From NCBI GenBank assembly GCA_047967505.1, contig CM106540.1: a stretch of DNA of 64,000 nt; one strand, given 5' to 3'. Positions 54,940 to 64,000 of the stretch are shown here, piece by piece. The notes under the pieces are model-generated. The model did not search any database. It was not told the DNA's origin and saw only the letters and a program-made list of their open reading frames with translations. The stretch's first letter is position 1, and each line of letters starts with the position of its first letter. The translations under genes and the position numbers were made by a program. This DNA comes from Dipteris shenzhenensis (taxonomy: Eukaryota > Polypodiophyta > Polypodiopsida > Gleicheniales).

Positions 54940-55203
54940 TGGAATGTAATGCTCAATCCTTCTTCGATTCCCCAGAATCATCATCTTGAGGGAAGGCCTA
55001 CTTCATGATGTTGATCTTGAGGGAAGGTGTTGAGAGTTCACGCTCAACATCATGTGATCATGTGTGCATAGCACCATCACGTGATCATATGTGCATAGCA
55101 CTAACCTTATAGAGTGCTATAAAGGAAAGGGTTAGATCCTTTAACCCTAACCCTAAAAGGGTTTGTATATATTCTATTTTTTAAACTAAATCTAGTGTAC
55201 AGT
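54935..55203 (+). repeat. Copia-B 3' LTR (partial support)
   Basis: It starts at TGTGATGGAATGTAATG, after AAAGGGG. It includes two 24-bp direct repeats (55051-55074 and 55078-55101), a TATAAAG box at 55118, and AACCCTAACCCTAA (telobox type) at about 55143. The 3' end at about 55203 is uncertain because no 5' LTR exists for comparison. Confidence 0.6.
55118..55124 (+). promoter_or_regulatory. TATA box in the Copia-B 3' LTR
   Basis: GTGCTATAAAGGAAAGGGTT lies downstream of two repeated CA(T/C)GTGATCATGTG-like boxes that resemble bZIP/bHLH binding sites, and upstream of a telobox-like AACCCTAACCCTAA. Together they look like the LTR promoter. Confidence 0.55.
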
Positions 55204-55279
55204 TAGTCATTTGTGGCGTGCTCTGAAGCTGTGCCCTCTCCCCTCATCTCCACTCTTCTCCTCTCCCCTCTTCATATTT

Positions 55280-55871
55280 TGTCACAGCTTCCATAGCTTG
55301 GACTCTGCTGGGAATCAACAGAAGACAACAAAAACAGATAGTACACCACCGCCTAGAGCCCCTCAGAAACAAGTCGACCGGCTTGTAGAGGCTCGGTAAC
55401 AACAGAAATCAACCAAAATAGGAACGCTTTGCTTTCCTACAGCCTCCAAGAGCAAAAATGAGATTGCTACTGCTGTCCTACAGCATCCATAAGCAAAAAC
55501 GAAATTGCTATTGCTGTCCTGCAACCTCCACAATTAAAAAACGAAATTGCTATTGTTGTCCTACAGCCTCCACAAGCAAAAACAAAATTGCTATTGTTGT
55601 GTTGCAATCTCCACAATCAAAAACGAAATTGCTATTGCTGTCCTGCAGCCTCCACAAGCAATTGCGTTCTGAGTTTTTATAGCTCTCGCAGCGCTTGACA
55701 AATGCGATTTCTTCTTGTAGCACCTGGCAGTCCCCAAAACAACGAACAACAATTCTGGCGGGTGAAAAACAGCAAGGTGATGTGATAGAATAGTCCTAGG
55801 ACACCTTCCCAAATTGCAACCAGCTTCTCCTTGCCTCTCCTCCCTTTTGAAAGATGCCCAAAAGCAAAATT
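55280..55871 (+). repeat. Dispersed repeat R2 with 42-bp minisatellite
   Basis: Homologous to R1 (45079-45561) from CACAGCTTCC to GATGCCCAAAAG. The inner tandem unit of ~42 bp (AAAACGAAATTGCTATTGCT...) occurs about five times at 55440-55670, more copies than in R1. The LINE-C poly-T tail begins right after it. Confidence 0.88.
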
Positions 55872-55874
55872 CGA

Positions 55875-58110
55875 CCCTTTTTTTTTTTTTCAAGAAAGAG
55901 ACTTCTATTAAGTAAGAGAAAAAACTCGCGAGAGAAAGCTCAAAGCAAAATACATCATGAAATCATGAGGTTAAATAAACCCCCTCAAAGTGAGGTGGAA
56001 AACAACCAAGGCCGAGGCTAGAAGTGCCACCTCAACCCTGTAGGAGTCTCAGAGAAGAAAGGACAATCCTTCCATTCCCTGAAGAAAGAAGCCCTCCTAG
56101 CTGAGGCTGCACGGGAGTCTCCCTGCATACTCATCCATACGGCCATCAAGGTATGTATGGTGTCTGTCTAGATACTAGCAAATGTGTGCGAGGGATTAAC
56201 CTGAGTTCCCTCCAATGCCTCTATGCATCTGGCTCTCTAGATATGCCAGGCTGATATGCTTGCTAGAATCTCCCAAGAGGTATCCACAGAGGCATGTACA
56301 GCAGCAGCAAAAGGAAGGTGTGGTATTACATCCAAAGAACAGGACTCAACCTGATGATGTCGAATCGAAATGGCCCGAGAGGAGTCAAGTCTCTCATAGA
56401 ATACCTGAGGCCCTATAAGAGAAAGCCAAGCCACTGAGCCCCATGTCATAAAGAAAGGGGAGTGGGCAAAGTGACTGAAAATCCTGGCTACCCCCATCCA
56501 AATCATCCTCGCCTGTCTACAGTCCCATAAGCAATGTTGAATAGTCTCCAAAGCAAAGAGGCAATGAGGGCAAGTAGGGTTGGGTCTCCAAAGGTTCACT
56601 GCAATCCCATCATGGATAGAAAGCCAAAAGAAAAGAGTGATCTTTCTATTCCCCTGGGATTTCCGGAGTCTCTTCCAGAAGCACGTCTGCAAATCCGCAG
56701 TGATATCAAATGTCTCCCAATGAGGAGCTCTGGAAGGTCTCCAACCTCTACTACTGAGCTGGAATCTCCTAGCATTACTAACCGTGTAACGAAATAAGGG
56801 GATGCTCTTCTCTCAATGCCCTGCGTCAATCCACTCCCACTCTCTAGGGTCCCACTGCAAATACCTAATGGGAACTCCCCCGTAGAGCCAAAGCCTCCAA
56901 GATCCGATGGAGAGAAGCCGGGGGTCTGGGTTGAGGAACCAGTCTAAATCTGATGCCTGCACCAAAAAACCTACAACCCTGAGATAGGTTGAAAAGCAGA
57001 CTCAAGCAAGATGTCCTCTGTGGACCTGAGCAATCTGCCACCATCATTCACACTATAAACCAAAGCATCCTCATGTGCATCTCGAAAGGCCAAAACCTGA
57101 AGAGGAACGCCGCCTCTCGTAAAAGTACCTGCCCAAGTGGAGCAAGTGAGTGGCATATCCTTTGTGTCTACCCAATCCGCAGCAAGGGCTGCCTGAATCT
57201 GCAAGATCCTCCCCGCACTCCCTCTCAGATGTCCTGTCAACTGAGATTTGGTCTCCTGGGAGCTTGCAAAAAGCTTTCCATGACCCCAATGATGAGGCGG
57301 GTCCCCTCTCCCACCTGGACCACTGCATGTAGAGTGAGGCACCAAGTGGTCTGCCATGATCATCCAATATACTGTCATTTCACATGATCGGTTGTCTATC
57401 AATCTCTTCACGAGAGGAAGGAGGAATCCTCTAAAGAGTGCTCCTAAAACTGGCCCATGCTTTCAATATGGCAACCATGAGAGGGGACGAAGGTGATCTG
57501 AGGTGTACTGTGGTGAAAATCCACCTAACACTGCTCATCCAGTCTCCTCCTGAAGAAGGTGTGCACGTCTGTATGCTATTAATAAAAAAGGCCTTCCATG
57601 GCTCCTGCCTTGGCATAAGTCCCCGCACCACCATCTTGCAGAGTAAAGCTCTACACTATAAATATGGATCAATAATATTGAGACCCCCTTCCTGTGTAGG
57701 GAGGATGAGGGTCTCCCAAGCCACCCTGGCTAACGCATTTGCTGTGCCATCAAGCCCACTCCAAAGGAGAACTGAGTGATGCAGTCCCTAGAACGGCACT
57801 AGCATAAACAAACAAACCAGGCCGTGGCCAAGAGAACCTAGTTGACCACCACAACTCTAGAGGCAAGATCCAGCTTGGCTGAGCTCCAAAAAAGGAGCTT
57901 CCTTTTGAGACTCTCCAACACAGGAACAAACTGCTACGCGGAAGAAATATCCAAGCCGACCTAGCAGCCGAAATACCTGATTGGCACATCCCTCTGAACC
58001 CAAGTGAATCCTATGTCAAGCCCCCAAATTGGAGTGTCCTCATCACTGATTTAAAAGACATTGGATTTATGCCAATTTATCTTGCTCTGTCTGCACCTGC
58101 CTTCTTCGTG
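55875..58110 (-). mobile_element. LINE-C: minus-strand LINE, 5'-truncated
   Basis: A poly-T run (55877-55890) on the plus strand is the 3' poly-A tail. On the minus strand, FGAGI-like RT thumb sequence, the AGRVVVVNQ-like strand motif (about 57820-57870) and a zf-RVT domain follow. The zf-RVT frame (56237-56692) includes KITLFFWLSIHDGIAVNLW, PNPTCPHCLFALETIQHCLW and DCRQARMIWMGVARI. The 5' limit near 58110 is approximate. Many frame breaks; no catalytic RT box is present. Confidence 0.75.
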
Positions 58111-58309
58111 TTGATGTAAGCATGTTGTGCACCCTATTAGGAATTTATGGTAAGGAGAACTTCACAAAAGGTCTATTTTAGTCTATTGCATTGCTTCTTC
58201 TCAATCCTAGGTCTCCATATGATATGTGTCTGGTCACGTACTTTATCTTGTACAAAATAGGATAGGAAGAAGCTTAGTTTAAAATACTAATACAAAAATA
58301 TGGACATCC

Positions 58310-59723
58310 GGCTCTCCAAATGTGCCATGCTGCAATGCTAGCTAAAACCTCCCATGGAGAGTCAACCAAGGAATGAGCAGCCCTGAAAAGAGTGGCCAGA
58401 ACATCCTCTAAAGAGCACGACTCCACAAGGTGTCATCGGATGTGAAGAGCCCAAGACGAGTCATGTCTCTCAAAGAAAACCTCGAGCCCTGAAAGAGTGA
58501 GCCAAGCCACTGATCCCCAGGTCATATAGAAGAGGAGGCGAACAAAAGTGCTGAAAAGTCTTGCAATCCCCTTCCAAATGATTCTCGCCTGTCTGCAGTC
58601 CCAAAGGCAGTGCTAGACTGTCTCTGAAGCAGAAAGGCAACAAGGGCAAGTAGGGTCAGCCCCAAACCTGGATCTCCAATGGTTCACTGCTATCCCACCA
58701 TGAATACAAAGCCAAAAGAAGAGAGTGATTTTTCTATTCCGGTGGGATTTCTAGAGCCTTTGCCAAAAAAATTTCTGCAAGTCTCTGCAAGTCTGCAGAA
58801 ATCTGAAAATTCATTTCTCCCAATGAGGAGCTCTGGTGGGCCTCCAACCCCTACAGCTGAGCTGGAATTTCCTGGCATTACTGACCGTGTAACGAAAGAA
58901 GGGGATGCCCTTCTCTCGGTGCCCTTCATCTATCCACTCCCATTCCCCAGGGTCCCACTGCAAAAACTTAATTGGGACACCTCCATAGAGCCACAGCCTC
59001 CATGAGCCCAGGGCAATGAGTAGCGGGTCAGGATCCAAGTACCATTGTGAAAGAGAGCCATGCTCCATGAAGCCCATTATCCTGACTGGCTGAAATGGTA
59101 CCTCCAACAATATATCGTCTGTGGACCTGGACAGCCTGCCCCCCGAAGAAACATCAAAGACTAGGGCATCCTCATGTGTGTTACGTAAAGCAATCACCTG
59201 CAAAGGAATGCCCAATCTGGAAAATGCCCGCATCCAGGTGGAACAAGTAATAGGCATCTCATCTGTGTCGACCCAATCCAAGGGCAAGGCTGCATCAATC
59301 TATTGAACTCTCCTTGCACTCCCTTTGAGATTATGAACCACCTGGGCCCGTTGGTCTGCACTGAAGTCTGCACTGAAGCTATGGAGGGTTCTCAGGTTCA
59401 CCCTTCTCAGACCTTGGCCAGTACTTGGACAGATACGGTACACACTTTGATGGCCATATGGGCCACCATGCAGGTATCCTCTCGAGCAGCCTCCTCCAGG
59501 AGAGTTACTTTTCTCAGGGATTGGAGAGACTCTCCCTTCCTTGCTGAGACTTTTACAGGGTCGAGTTGGCATTTTCAGCCTCAACCTTGGTTTCTTTCTA
59601 CCTCATTCTTTTGAGGTGTTTTTTATTACATGCTTAGCATGTTCCATTTCCGCATAGAGCTTGCTCTAGCAAATTTCTTTCTTACTTAATAGAAGTCTCT
59701 TTTTTGCCAAATAAAATAAAATT
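58310..59723 (+). mobile_element. LINE-D: twin-primed LINE insertion with internal inversion
   Basis: The right part (about 59366-59723) is plus-strand LINE 3' end (SQVHPSQTLASTWTDTVHTL region, then an A-rich tail ATAAAATAAAA). The left part (58310-59365) is the preceding LINE segment in minus orientation, including VIALRNTHEDALVFDVSSGG and KFQLSCRGWRPTRAPHWEK. In LINE coordinates the two parts are contiguous. TATGGACATCC is duplicated at 58299-58309 and 59724-59734. This is the signature of twin priming. Confidence 0.9.
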
Positions 59724-59750
59724 TATGGACATCCTCGGAGAGAAACTTAC

Positions 59751-59876
59751 CAAAGATTTGAGGACCTTAAAGATATTGTGGAACCCAATGCTTGTACGGA
59801 CATCCAGAACACCATGTTCTAACGATATGTAGTATATCTCTTCTGCAAATGCTTGCAGAGCATTATCCATAGCATT
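59751..59876 (-). CDS. TPR-like host gene, exon (42 codons)
   Basis: Acceptor AATTTGCCTCAG before 59876 and donor GTAAGTTTC at 59750. The open frame reads NAMDNALQAFAEEIYYISLE, HGVLDVRTSIGFHNIFKVLK and ends SL, phase 0. It continues smoothly into GRVEDCMQFG of the exon at 37758. An alternative acceptor further upstream would give a longer, less codon-like start. The twin-primed LINE lies only 27 bp from its 3' end (intron side). Confidence 0.65.
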
Positions 59877-60055
59877 CTGAGGCAAATTATTTGATAAGAT
59901 TGCAAAGTTAACCACCAAAATTGTGTTAGGAGAACTTATTGTTATATACATCTTCTTTTTAGGAGTATCATATAGATTTACTTCCTCCCTTTCTACTATT
60001 CATATAAACAAACACCTAGTTTTTGACTATCTTAATATATATATATATATATTAC

Positions 60056-60202
60056 CTGAAGCACATACAGCTGGCCAAAAAGGCGGGCAATCTCTGCTTG
60101 TGTCTCAAAATTGTCTCGCTTATGTTCACCTTGAATAAATAGCCAAGATGCAATTCCAAGCAATTCTTGACATTGAGTAGTTCGACCTAGAGACAAGCAA
60201 AC
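60056..60202 (-). CDS. TPR-like host gene, exon (49 codons)
   Basis: Acceptor TTTTGATTGCAG before 60202 and donor GTAATATA at 60055, which opens a short (AT)n run. Encoded peptide: VCLSLGRTTQCQELLGIASW, LFIQGEHKRDNFETQAEIAR, LFGQLYVLQ, without stops, phase 0 at both ends. It is the most upstream exon I can place; earlier exons must lie beyond the right edge or are not recognised in 60.2-64.0 kb. Helical Leu/Ala-rich content fits a TPR/solenoid protein. Confidence 0.65.
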
Positions 60203-60299
60203 CTGCAATCAAAATGAGAAGCTGGTCAAAAGAAAACATAATAATACATATGAATTTTTTGCCTTTCTTATCGTAAGTCTCATATCCATTGCTTATTCA

Positions 60300-60860
60300 C
60301 TCCTAATTAATTCTGCTAGGGACTGTTCTTTGATACAAGCCCATGCGGTTATGGGTTCCCTCTAAGAAACTCTAGTCCACCATGTCATCGAGCCAAAGAA
60401 TGGCCTAGGGCTGATGGATTTCCTTCGCCCATTCAATTGCCTGCAAGAATGAGAAAATGTTATCAGCGACGCACCTATACAAAACTCATCTTGAGTGTCA
60501 TGTATGAGGTCGGGTAGGAGTGGCTGGAACCTAAGGCTTACTGCCTTGGCCAGAATTCTGTAGGTAGTGCCAAGGAGGGTGATGGGCCTCCACTACTGAG
60601 ATGCGGGTCCTACCCTCTAAAAAAGAGGGCAGCAGACGCCGCTGTCTTGAATCTCCTAGAAGGCTAAAGTAATTAAATCCCCTAAAGTGTGCCAAAGTGT
60701 GAGAAAGCAGGAAGGCATGATGCCATCATTGCATAGACACGTCTTGAAGGCAAGGGTGAAGTGCAGTCTGAAGCTTCTCCATGGTAAAAGGGGCATTCAA
60801 TCGTGTCCCCATCTCTGTTGTGGCTCCACGCCCTGGCTAGAATCAAGACCTCAGCAACTA
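60300..60860 (-). mobile_element. LINE fragment, minus strand (RT fingers)
   Basis: The minus strand reads WRPITLLGTTYRILAKAV near 60560 and AIEWAKEIHQP near 60420, plus a PFTMEKLQTALHP-like start near 60780. These are the LINE RT fingers, related to LINE-E. No catalytic box; multiple stops. It lies upstream of the TPR-like exon at 60202, probably in the next intron. Confidence 0.7.
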
Positions 60861-61162
60861 GGTGTTAGTCTTGCTCTGCAACTTCCATGCAGCATCGGTT
60901 TTATTTGTTAATAATTGGAGCATCAGTTTCATTGGTTGATAATGGAAGTGTGTTATGAGGGCATCTTTGTCTCTATCCATAGTAGCTCAAATAGATTGAT
61001 TTCCTTCAGTACAAAGGAGATGATTTTCATTCTTGCAAGCATGTGGATGTGTTCTCCATGGAGGCAAACAGAAGGATTCGCTGCTAATTGTGAAACGGAG
61101 AAACACCTATGCACAAGCTTAATGGATGGAAGTCCTGAAATGTTAAGACTAAAGCACTGGCA

Positions 61163-62041
61163 GCTCAGTTGTAGAGGTTGGAGGCCCTCTAGAGCTCCTC
61201 ATTGGGATACTTTTCAGATTTCTGCAGAGATGCAGAAAAACTTTTGGAGGAGACTTTGGAAATCCCTCAGAAATAGGAAAATCACGTTATTCATTTGGCT
61301 TTCTATTCACGGAGGGATTGCAGTGAACCTGTGGAGATCTAGGTTCGGGGCTGACCCTACATGTCCTCGATGCCACTCAGCGGTTGAGTCAGTGCAACAC
61401 TGCCTTTGGGAGTGCACACACGCGAGGACGATTTGGAAGGGTGTTGCTAGGATACTTTGCATTTTTCATAGAGCACCCTTCTTCTTGACCTAGGGATCAG
61501 TTGCTTGGTTGTCACTCACTGGTCCACAGACTTTCTTCGAGGGACATGACACGGACACAGCTTTCTTTGTTCGACGACACCTTGTAGAGTCATGCTCCCT
61601 CTGGGATGTTCCGTTTACTCCATTTAGAGCTCCCCACGTTTTTGTAGACACATCTTGGGAGATTCTAGCTAGTATTACAGCATGGCATATTTGGAGATGT
61701 ACAGAGGCTTTGGAGGACTCCCAGGTTCACCCTTCTCAGACTGTGGCCAGTATCTGCGCAGATACTATACACACTTTGATGGCCATTTGGGCGAACATAC
61801 AGGGAACCTCCAGGATTACTACTCCTAGGAGGGTTGCTTTTCTCAGAGTCTGGAGGGGTTCTCCTTTCTTCTCTGACTCTCCTTCAGGGATGAGGTGGCA
61901 TTTTCAGCCGCCACCTGGGATTTTTGTTTGCTCAATCTGAGATGTTTTTTCTCATGCTTGACATGATGTACTCCCGCACTTGAGCTTGCTCTGCGGTTTT
62001 TATTCATACTTAATGAAGTACTTTTCTTGGGGGGAAAAAAA
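61163..62041 (+). mobile_element. LINE-F: 5'-truncated plus-strand LINE with TSD
   Basis: The 12-bp AAAGCACTGGCA occurs at 61151-61162 and 62042-62053, flanking a LINE 3' part that ends in an A run at 62033-62044. Inside are the C-terminal RT/zf-RVT region: KITLFIWLSIHGGIAVNLW, DPTCPRCHSAVESVQHCLWE (C-x2-C...H...C type) and VDTSWEILASITAWHIWRC. The frame is open in two long pieces (to 61493 and from 61509) split by one stop (TAG, 61491). It is one of the best-preserved LINE tails in the window. Confidence 0.92.
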
Positions 62042-62053
62042 AAAGCACTGGCA

Positions 62054-62429
62054 ACTGCAACCTCTAAAGGCTCCACATGTTGTGGGTATGTCATGCAGGT
62101 TTCACAAAACAGTCACCTTGGAATTCAAGGGATAATGTTGCAACATTGCAAACAAGGGTGCCCTTAGCTAGTGTCTAGCATATAACTGAATGCATCTCCA
62201 TGTACTTGAGTAAGGCAATTGATCATGAGGGGTTTGTCAGAATAATGAAAGGACTCGTGAGTTGTATCATGTTACCACATAGTAATGGTGACTATTAGAT
62301 ATAGATTAAGGGAATCAATTGTGTGGGGTGATTGCTATGTGCATGTATGCTTTGGAGGGATTGATGACCCAAAAGAGACCTAGATCCTTTGAAGAAGCCT
62401 AGTTATGTGTGCAGCAGCATGAGATACTA
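62054..62429 (+). other. Unassigned stretch
   Basis: No gene, repeat or clear transposon domain was recognised between LINE-F and the minus-strand LINE fragment. Confidence 0.4.
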
Positions 62430-62800
62430 TTGTTTTGTTCATGGCTAGTGGATCATGCATGGAGCTCATGATCATTTGTATACTCGCAGCACGGAGCGGT
62501 CTGTTGGAGATTTTTCTTTTGATGATGTTAGGTTTGTTGTATATTGACGATGACCCCACTGACATACAAATGCCAAATACCCCTGCTCCATCCCACTGCC
62601 AAGGACCAATATCCAGGCCCCATCCTAGAAGAAGGCATCTCCATCTGCCAATATCCGCGGTTGAAAACATGTGCTCCTAAAGCATGAGGATATCAACTAA
62701 CCACCAAACAAGGGCTCTCTGTAGCTCCTTCCATAAAACCAGGTGTCATGGCTGCTAGCGTGCCTGATCCTTGAAACAGTGCATGTTCCAATTCCCTAGT
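62430..62800 (-). mobile_element. LINE fragment, minus strand (endonuclease N-terminus)
   Basis: The minus strand gives EHMFSTADIGRWRCLLLGW then GLDIGPWQWDGAGVFGICMS, matching the N-terminal endonuclease region of LINE-E (EHMFSAVDVRRRWHLLPGRG). Only this short part is recognisable; neighbouring sequence is unassigned. Confidence 0.6.
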
Positions 62801-62826
62801 GTCCAAAATCATGGGATTTCTTTCCC

Positions 62827-62830
62827 TTTT

Positions 62831-62861
<31 letters not shown>

Positions 62862-62867
62862 GGGGGG
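62827..62867 (+). repeat. T14-G27 homopolymer pair
   Basis: Fourteen T followed by 27 G, then AGGGGG. This is unusual in plants; it could be a true G-rich tract or a sequencing artefact. Confidence 0.95.
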
Positions 62868-63599
62868 AGGGGGTTGCAGCGAACAAGGCCATTTGAGGAC
62901 TCAAAGCCTGTGAGGTCACTTCTGAGCAAGTGGACTTTGCTGGCGGCTTAGAGGGGGAGTGGTCTAAATCCATGTGGCACCACCAAAGAGATATTTGATT
63001 TTCAGATTGATGCTAATATTCTGCTACCTGTAGACCCTAGGAAGGCAGGTTCAATCACACATCAGCTTACATACTCAAAGAAGGGAAGAAAGATAACTAT
63101 CGATAATGGTGTCCAGCATGTGGTCAAACAGATAGTGGTAATAATGGTATGACTAGCCTGCATTAGTTGTGGTAGAGCAAGGATTTACTCAACCATACTA
63201 TCCCTCCAGCCATGAGGAGGGGATGCATATTTATCACTAGATTCGATCTATCTTTGCAAGCCATCGTATATGATTAGCTAATGAGTGTCGCACGTATCCA
63301 ACAAACTGTCATACTGCATGATCACTGCCCCTCATGTTGCTAAATCCAAGCTCCTCTAGCTTCCCAACCGTCATTCTCTTACATCATCAAATCCAAGGTT
63401 ACTCAAAGTAGTTGGTGTGATGATGAGTGTATAGTGATTAGGGCACCCCAAAGGAACACAGTGCAAGAGTACCGATACTTAGTGCAACACAAGAAACGGT
63501 AATCTTTTGTGTGTCATGATACACAAACCTCCAACCAGTCTTTATAGAAATAATTAGAAGGATTTCTGGAAGATTGATAGAAAAAAATATTATGGTTCT

Positions 63600-63646
<47 letters not shown>

Positions 63647-64000
63647 CGATACGATATGATATGATATGATTGTATTAAAGCCGTGTGAGATCCTGAGAGA
63701 GTGTGTGTGTGTGTGTGCGCACGCGCTTGGTTATAGACAGCAGCTTGACTGGGAGGAAGGATGGTCTCAGTGCAAGGTGCCTTTTGTCACACTAGCAATC
63801 AAGGACTCAAGAGAAAGCATATCTAGAAGGACGTAGCTGCAAGCAGACAACAAATTGGCCTATTACAAAAAATAAATACGGGTGCCAATAAAATAGGGGA
63901 TTTTCTGAACAGACCTTCTGTATCAGCTTCCTGCTATCTCAGTAAAAAAGCAAGGAACAGTTTCATCCTGAAAACAAACGAATTCACCTGGACTGCAAGC
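62868..64000 (+). other. Right-edge stretch, no gene recognised
   Basis: It has (GA)n at 63603-63641, a GATAC/GATAT run at 63642-63670, and a GTGTGTGTGTGCGCACGCGC stretch near 63700. No plausible exon of the TPR-like gene was found by splice-site reading. Confidence 0.45.
63603..63670 (+). repeat. (GA)n and GATAC/GATAT simple repeats
   Basis: About 39 bp of GA, followed by five or six copies of GATAC/GATAT. Confidence 0.97.

Larger units (their letters stand above)
51021..55203 (+). mobile_element. Copia-B: Ty1/copia retrotransposon missing its 5' LTR and gag N-terminus
   Basis: Gag (C-terminal part with CCHC), protease, integrase, RT and RNase H follow in copia order, then a polypurine tract (AAAGGGG) and a 3' LTR from about 54935. 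The 5' LTR, leader and first part of gag are absent; homology begins within NLAAGETMNPAEMVQ. Stops and frameshifts interrupt the polyprotein. It lies in the host-gene intron, antisense to the gene. Confidence 0.9.

Noticed and set aside
60203-64000. Further exons of the TPR-like gene
   Set aside because: Acceptor-like sites such as the one near 63945 lead to frames with early stops; none continues the protein.

Overview
This window is repeat-dominated nuclear DNA from a land plant, probably one with a large genome. The evidence is a tract of degraded plant mitochondrial DNA (5S rRNA, tRNA-Ile(CAU), tRNA-Gln), Ty1/copia and Ty3/gypsy retrotransposons, several LINEs, a satellite array, and a host gene with a 22-kb intron full of transposons. 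Gymnosperm- or fern-like gene architecture would fit, but the sequence does not prove it. Almost every mobile-element gene is broken by stops or frameshifts. Many of the stops are TAG where CAG or TGG is the likely ancestor, as expected for old methylated repeats.

Layout: 1-3877 is a ~190-bp satellite array. A 5' copia LTR plus decayed gag (Copia-A) follows to about 5815. 5830-7892 holds ~485-bp tandem repeats with one inverted copy, upstream of a cysteine-rich TNP2/CACTA-like gene (7973-9085) and a multi-exon companion gene with a triplicated exon block (9543-11832). 11936-16917 is a mitochondrial insertion (NUMT). 16918-18556 is a minus-strand gypsy gag/protease remnant (Gypsy-B). 21739-36785 holds two minus-strand LINEs, the second split by a complete but dead gypsy element (Gypsy-A, 25957-34940, TSD AGTAG). 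Gypsy-A is unusual in carrying an extra RNase H and a CCHC knuckle upstream of gag.

37169-60202 (minus strand) contains four phase-0 exons giving the C-terminal ~240 residues of a TPR-like host protein. Its large intron (37759-59750) contains a short non-autonomous LTR element (40465-42382, TSD TCTTG), a pair of repeats sharing a 42-bp minisatellite (about 45.1-45.6 and 55.3-55.9 kb), a plus-strand LINE 5' part (46.1-48.4 kb), a nearly complete copia gag-pol (Copia-B, 51.0-54.9 kb), a minus-strand LINE, and a twin-primed LINE (58310-59723) ending 27 bp from the exon. The right edge (60.3-64.0 kb) has further LINE pieces, one with a clean 12-bp TSD, and simple repeats.

The only sequence that looks like a working cellular gene is the TPR-like gene. 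The rest is layered transposon insertion, tandem duplication and organellar DNA transfer. The observations most worth following are the relocated RNase H plus zinc-knuckle module in Gypsy-A, the TNP2-like two-gene transposon with tandem Cys modules and triplicated exons, and the 22-kb TE-filled intron.
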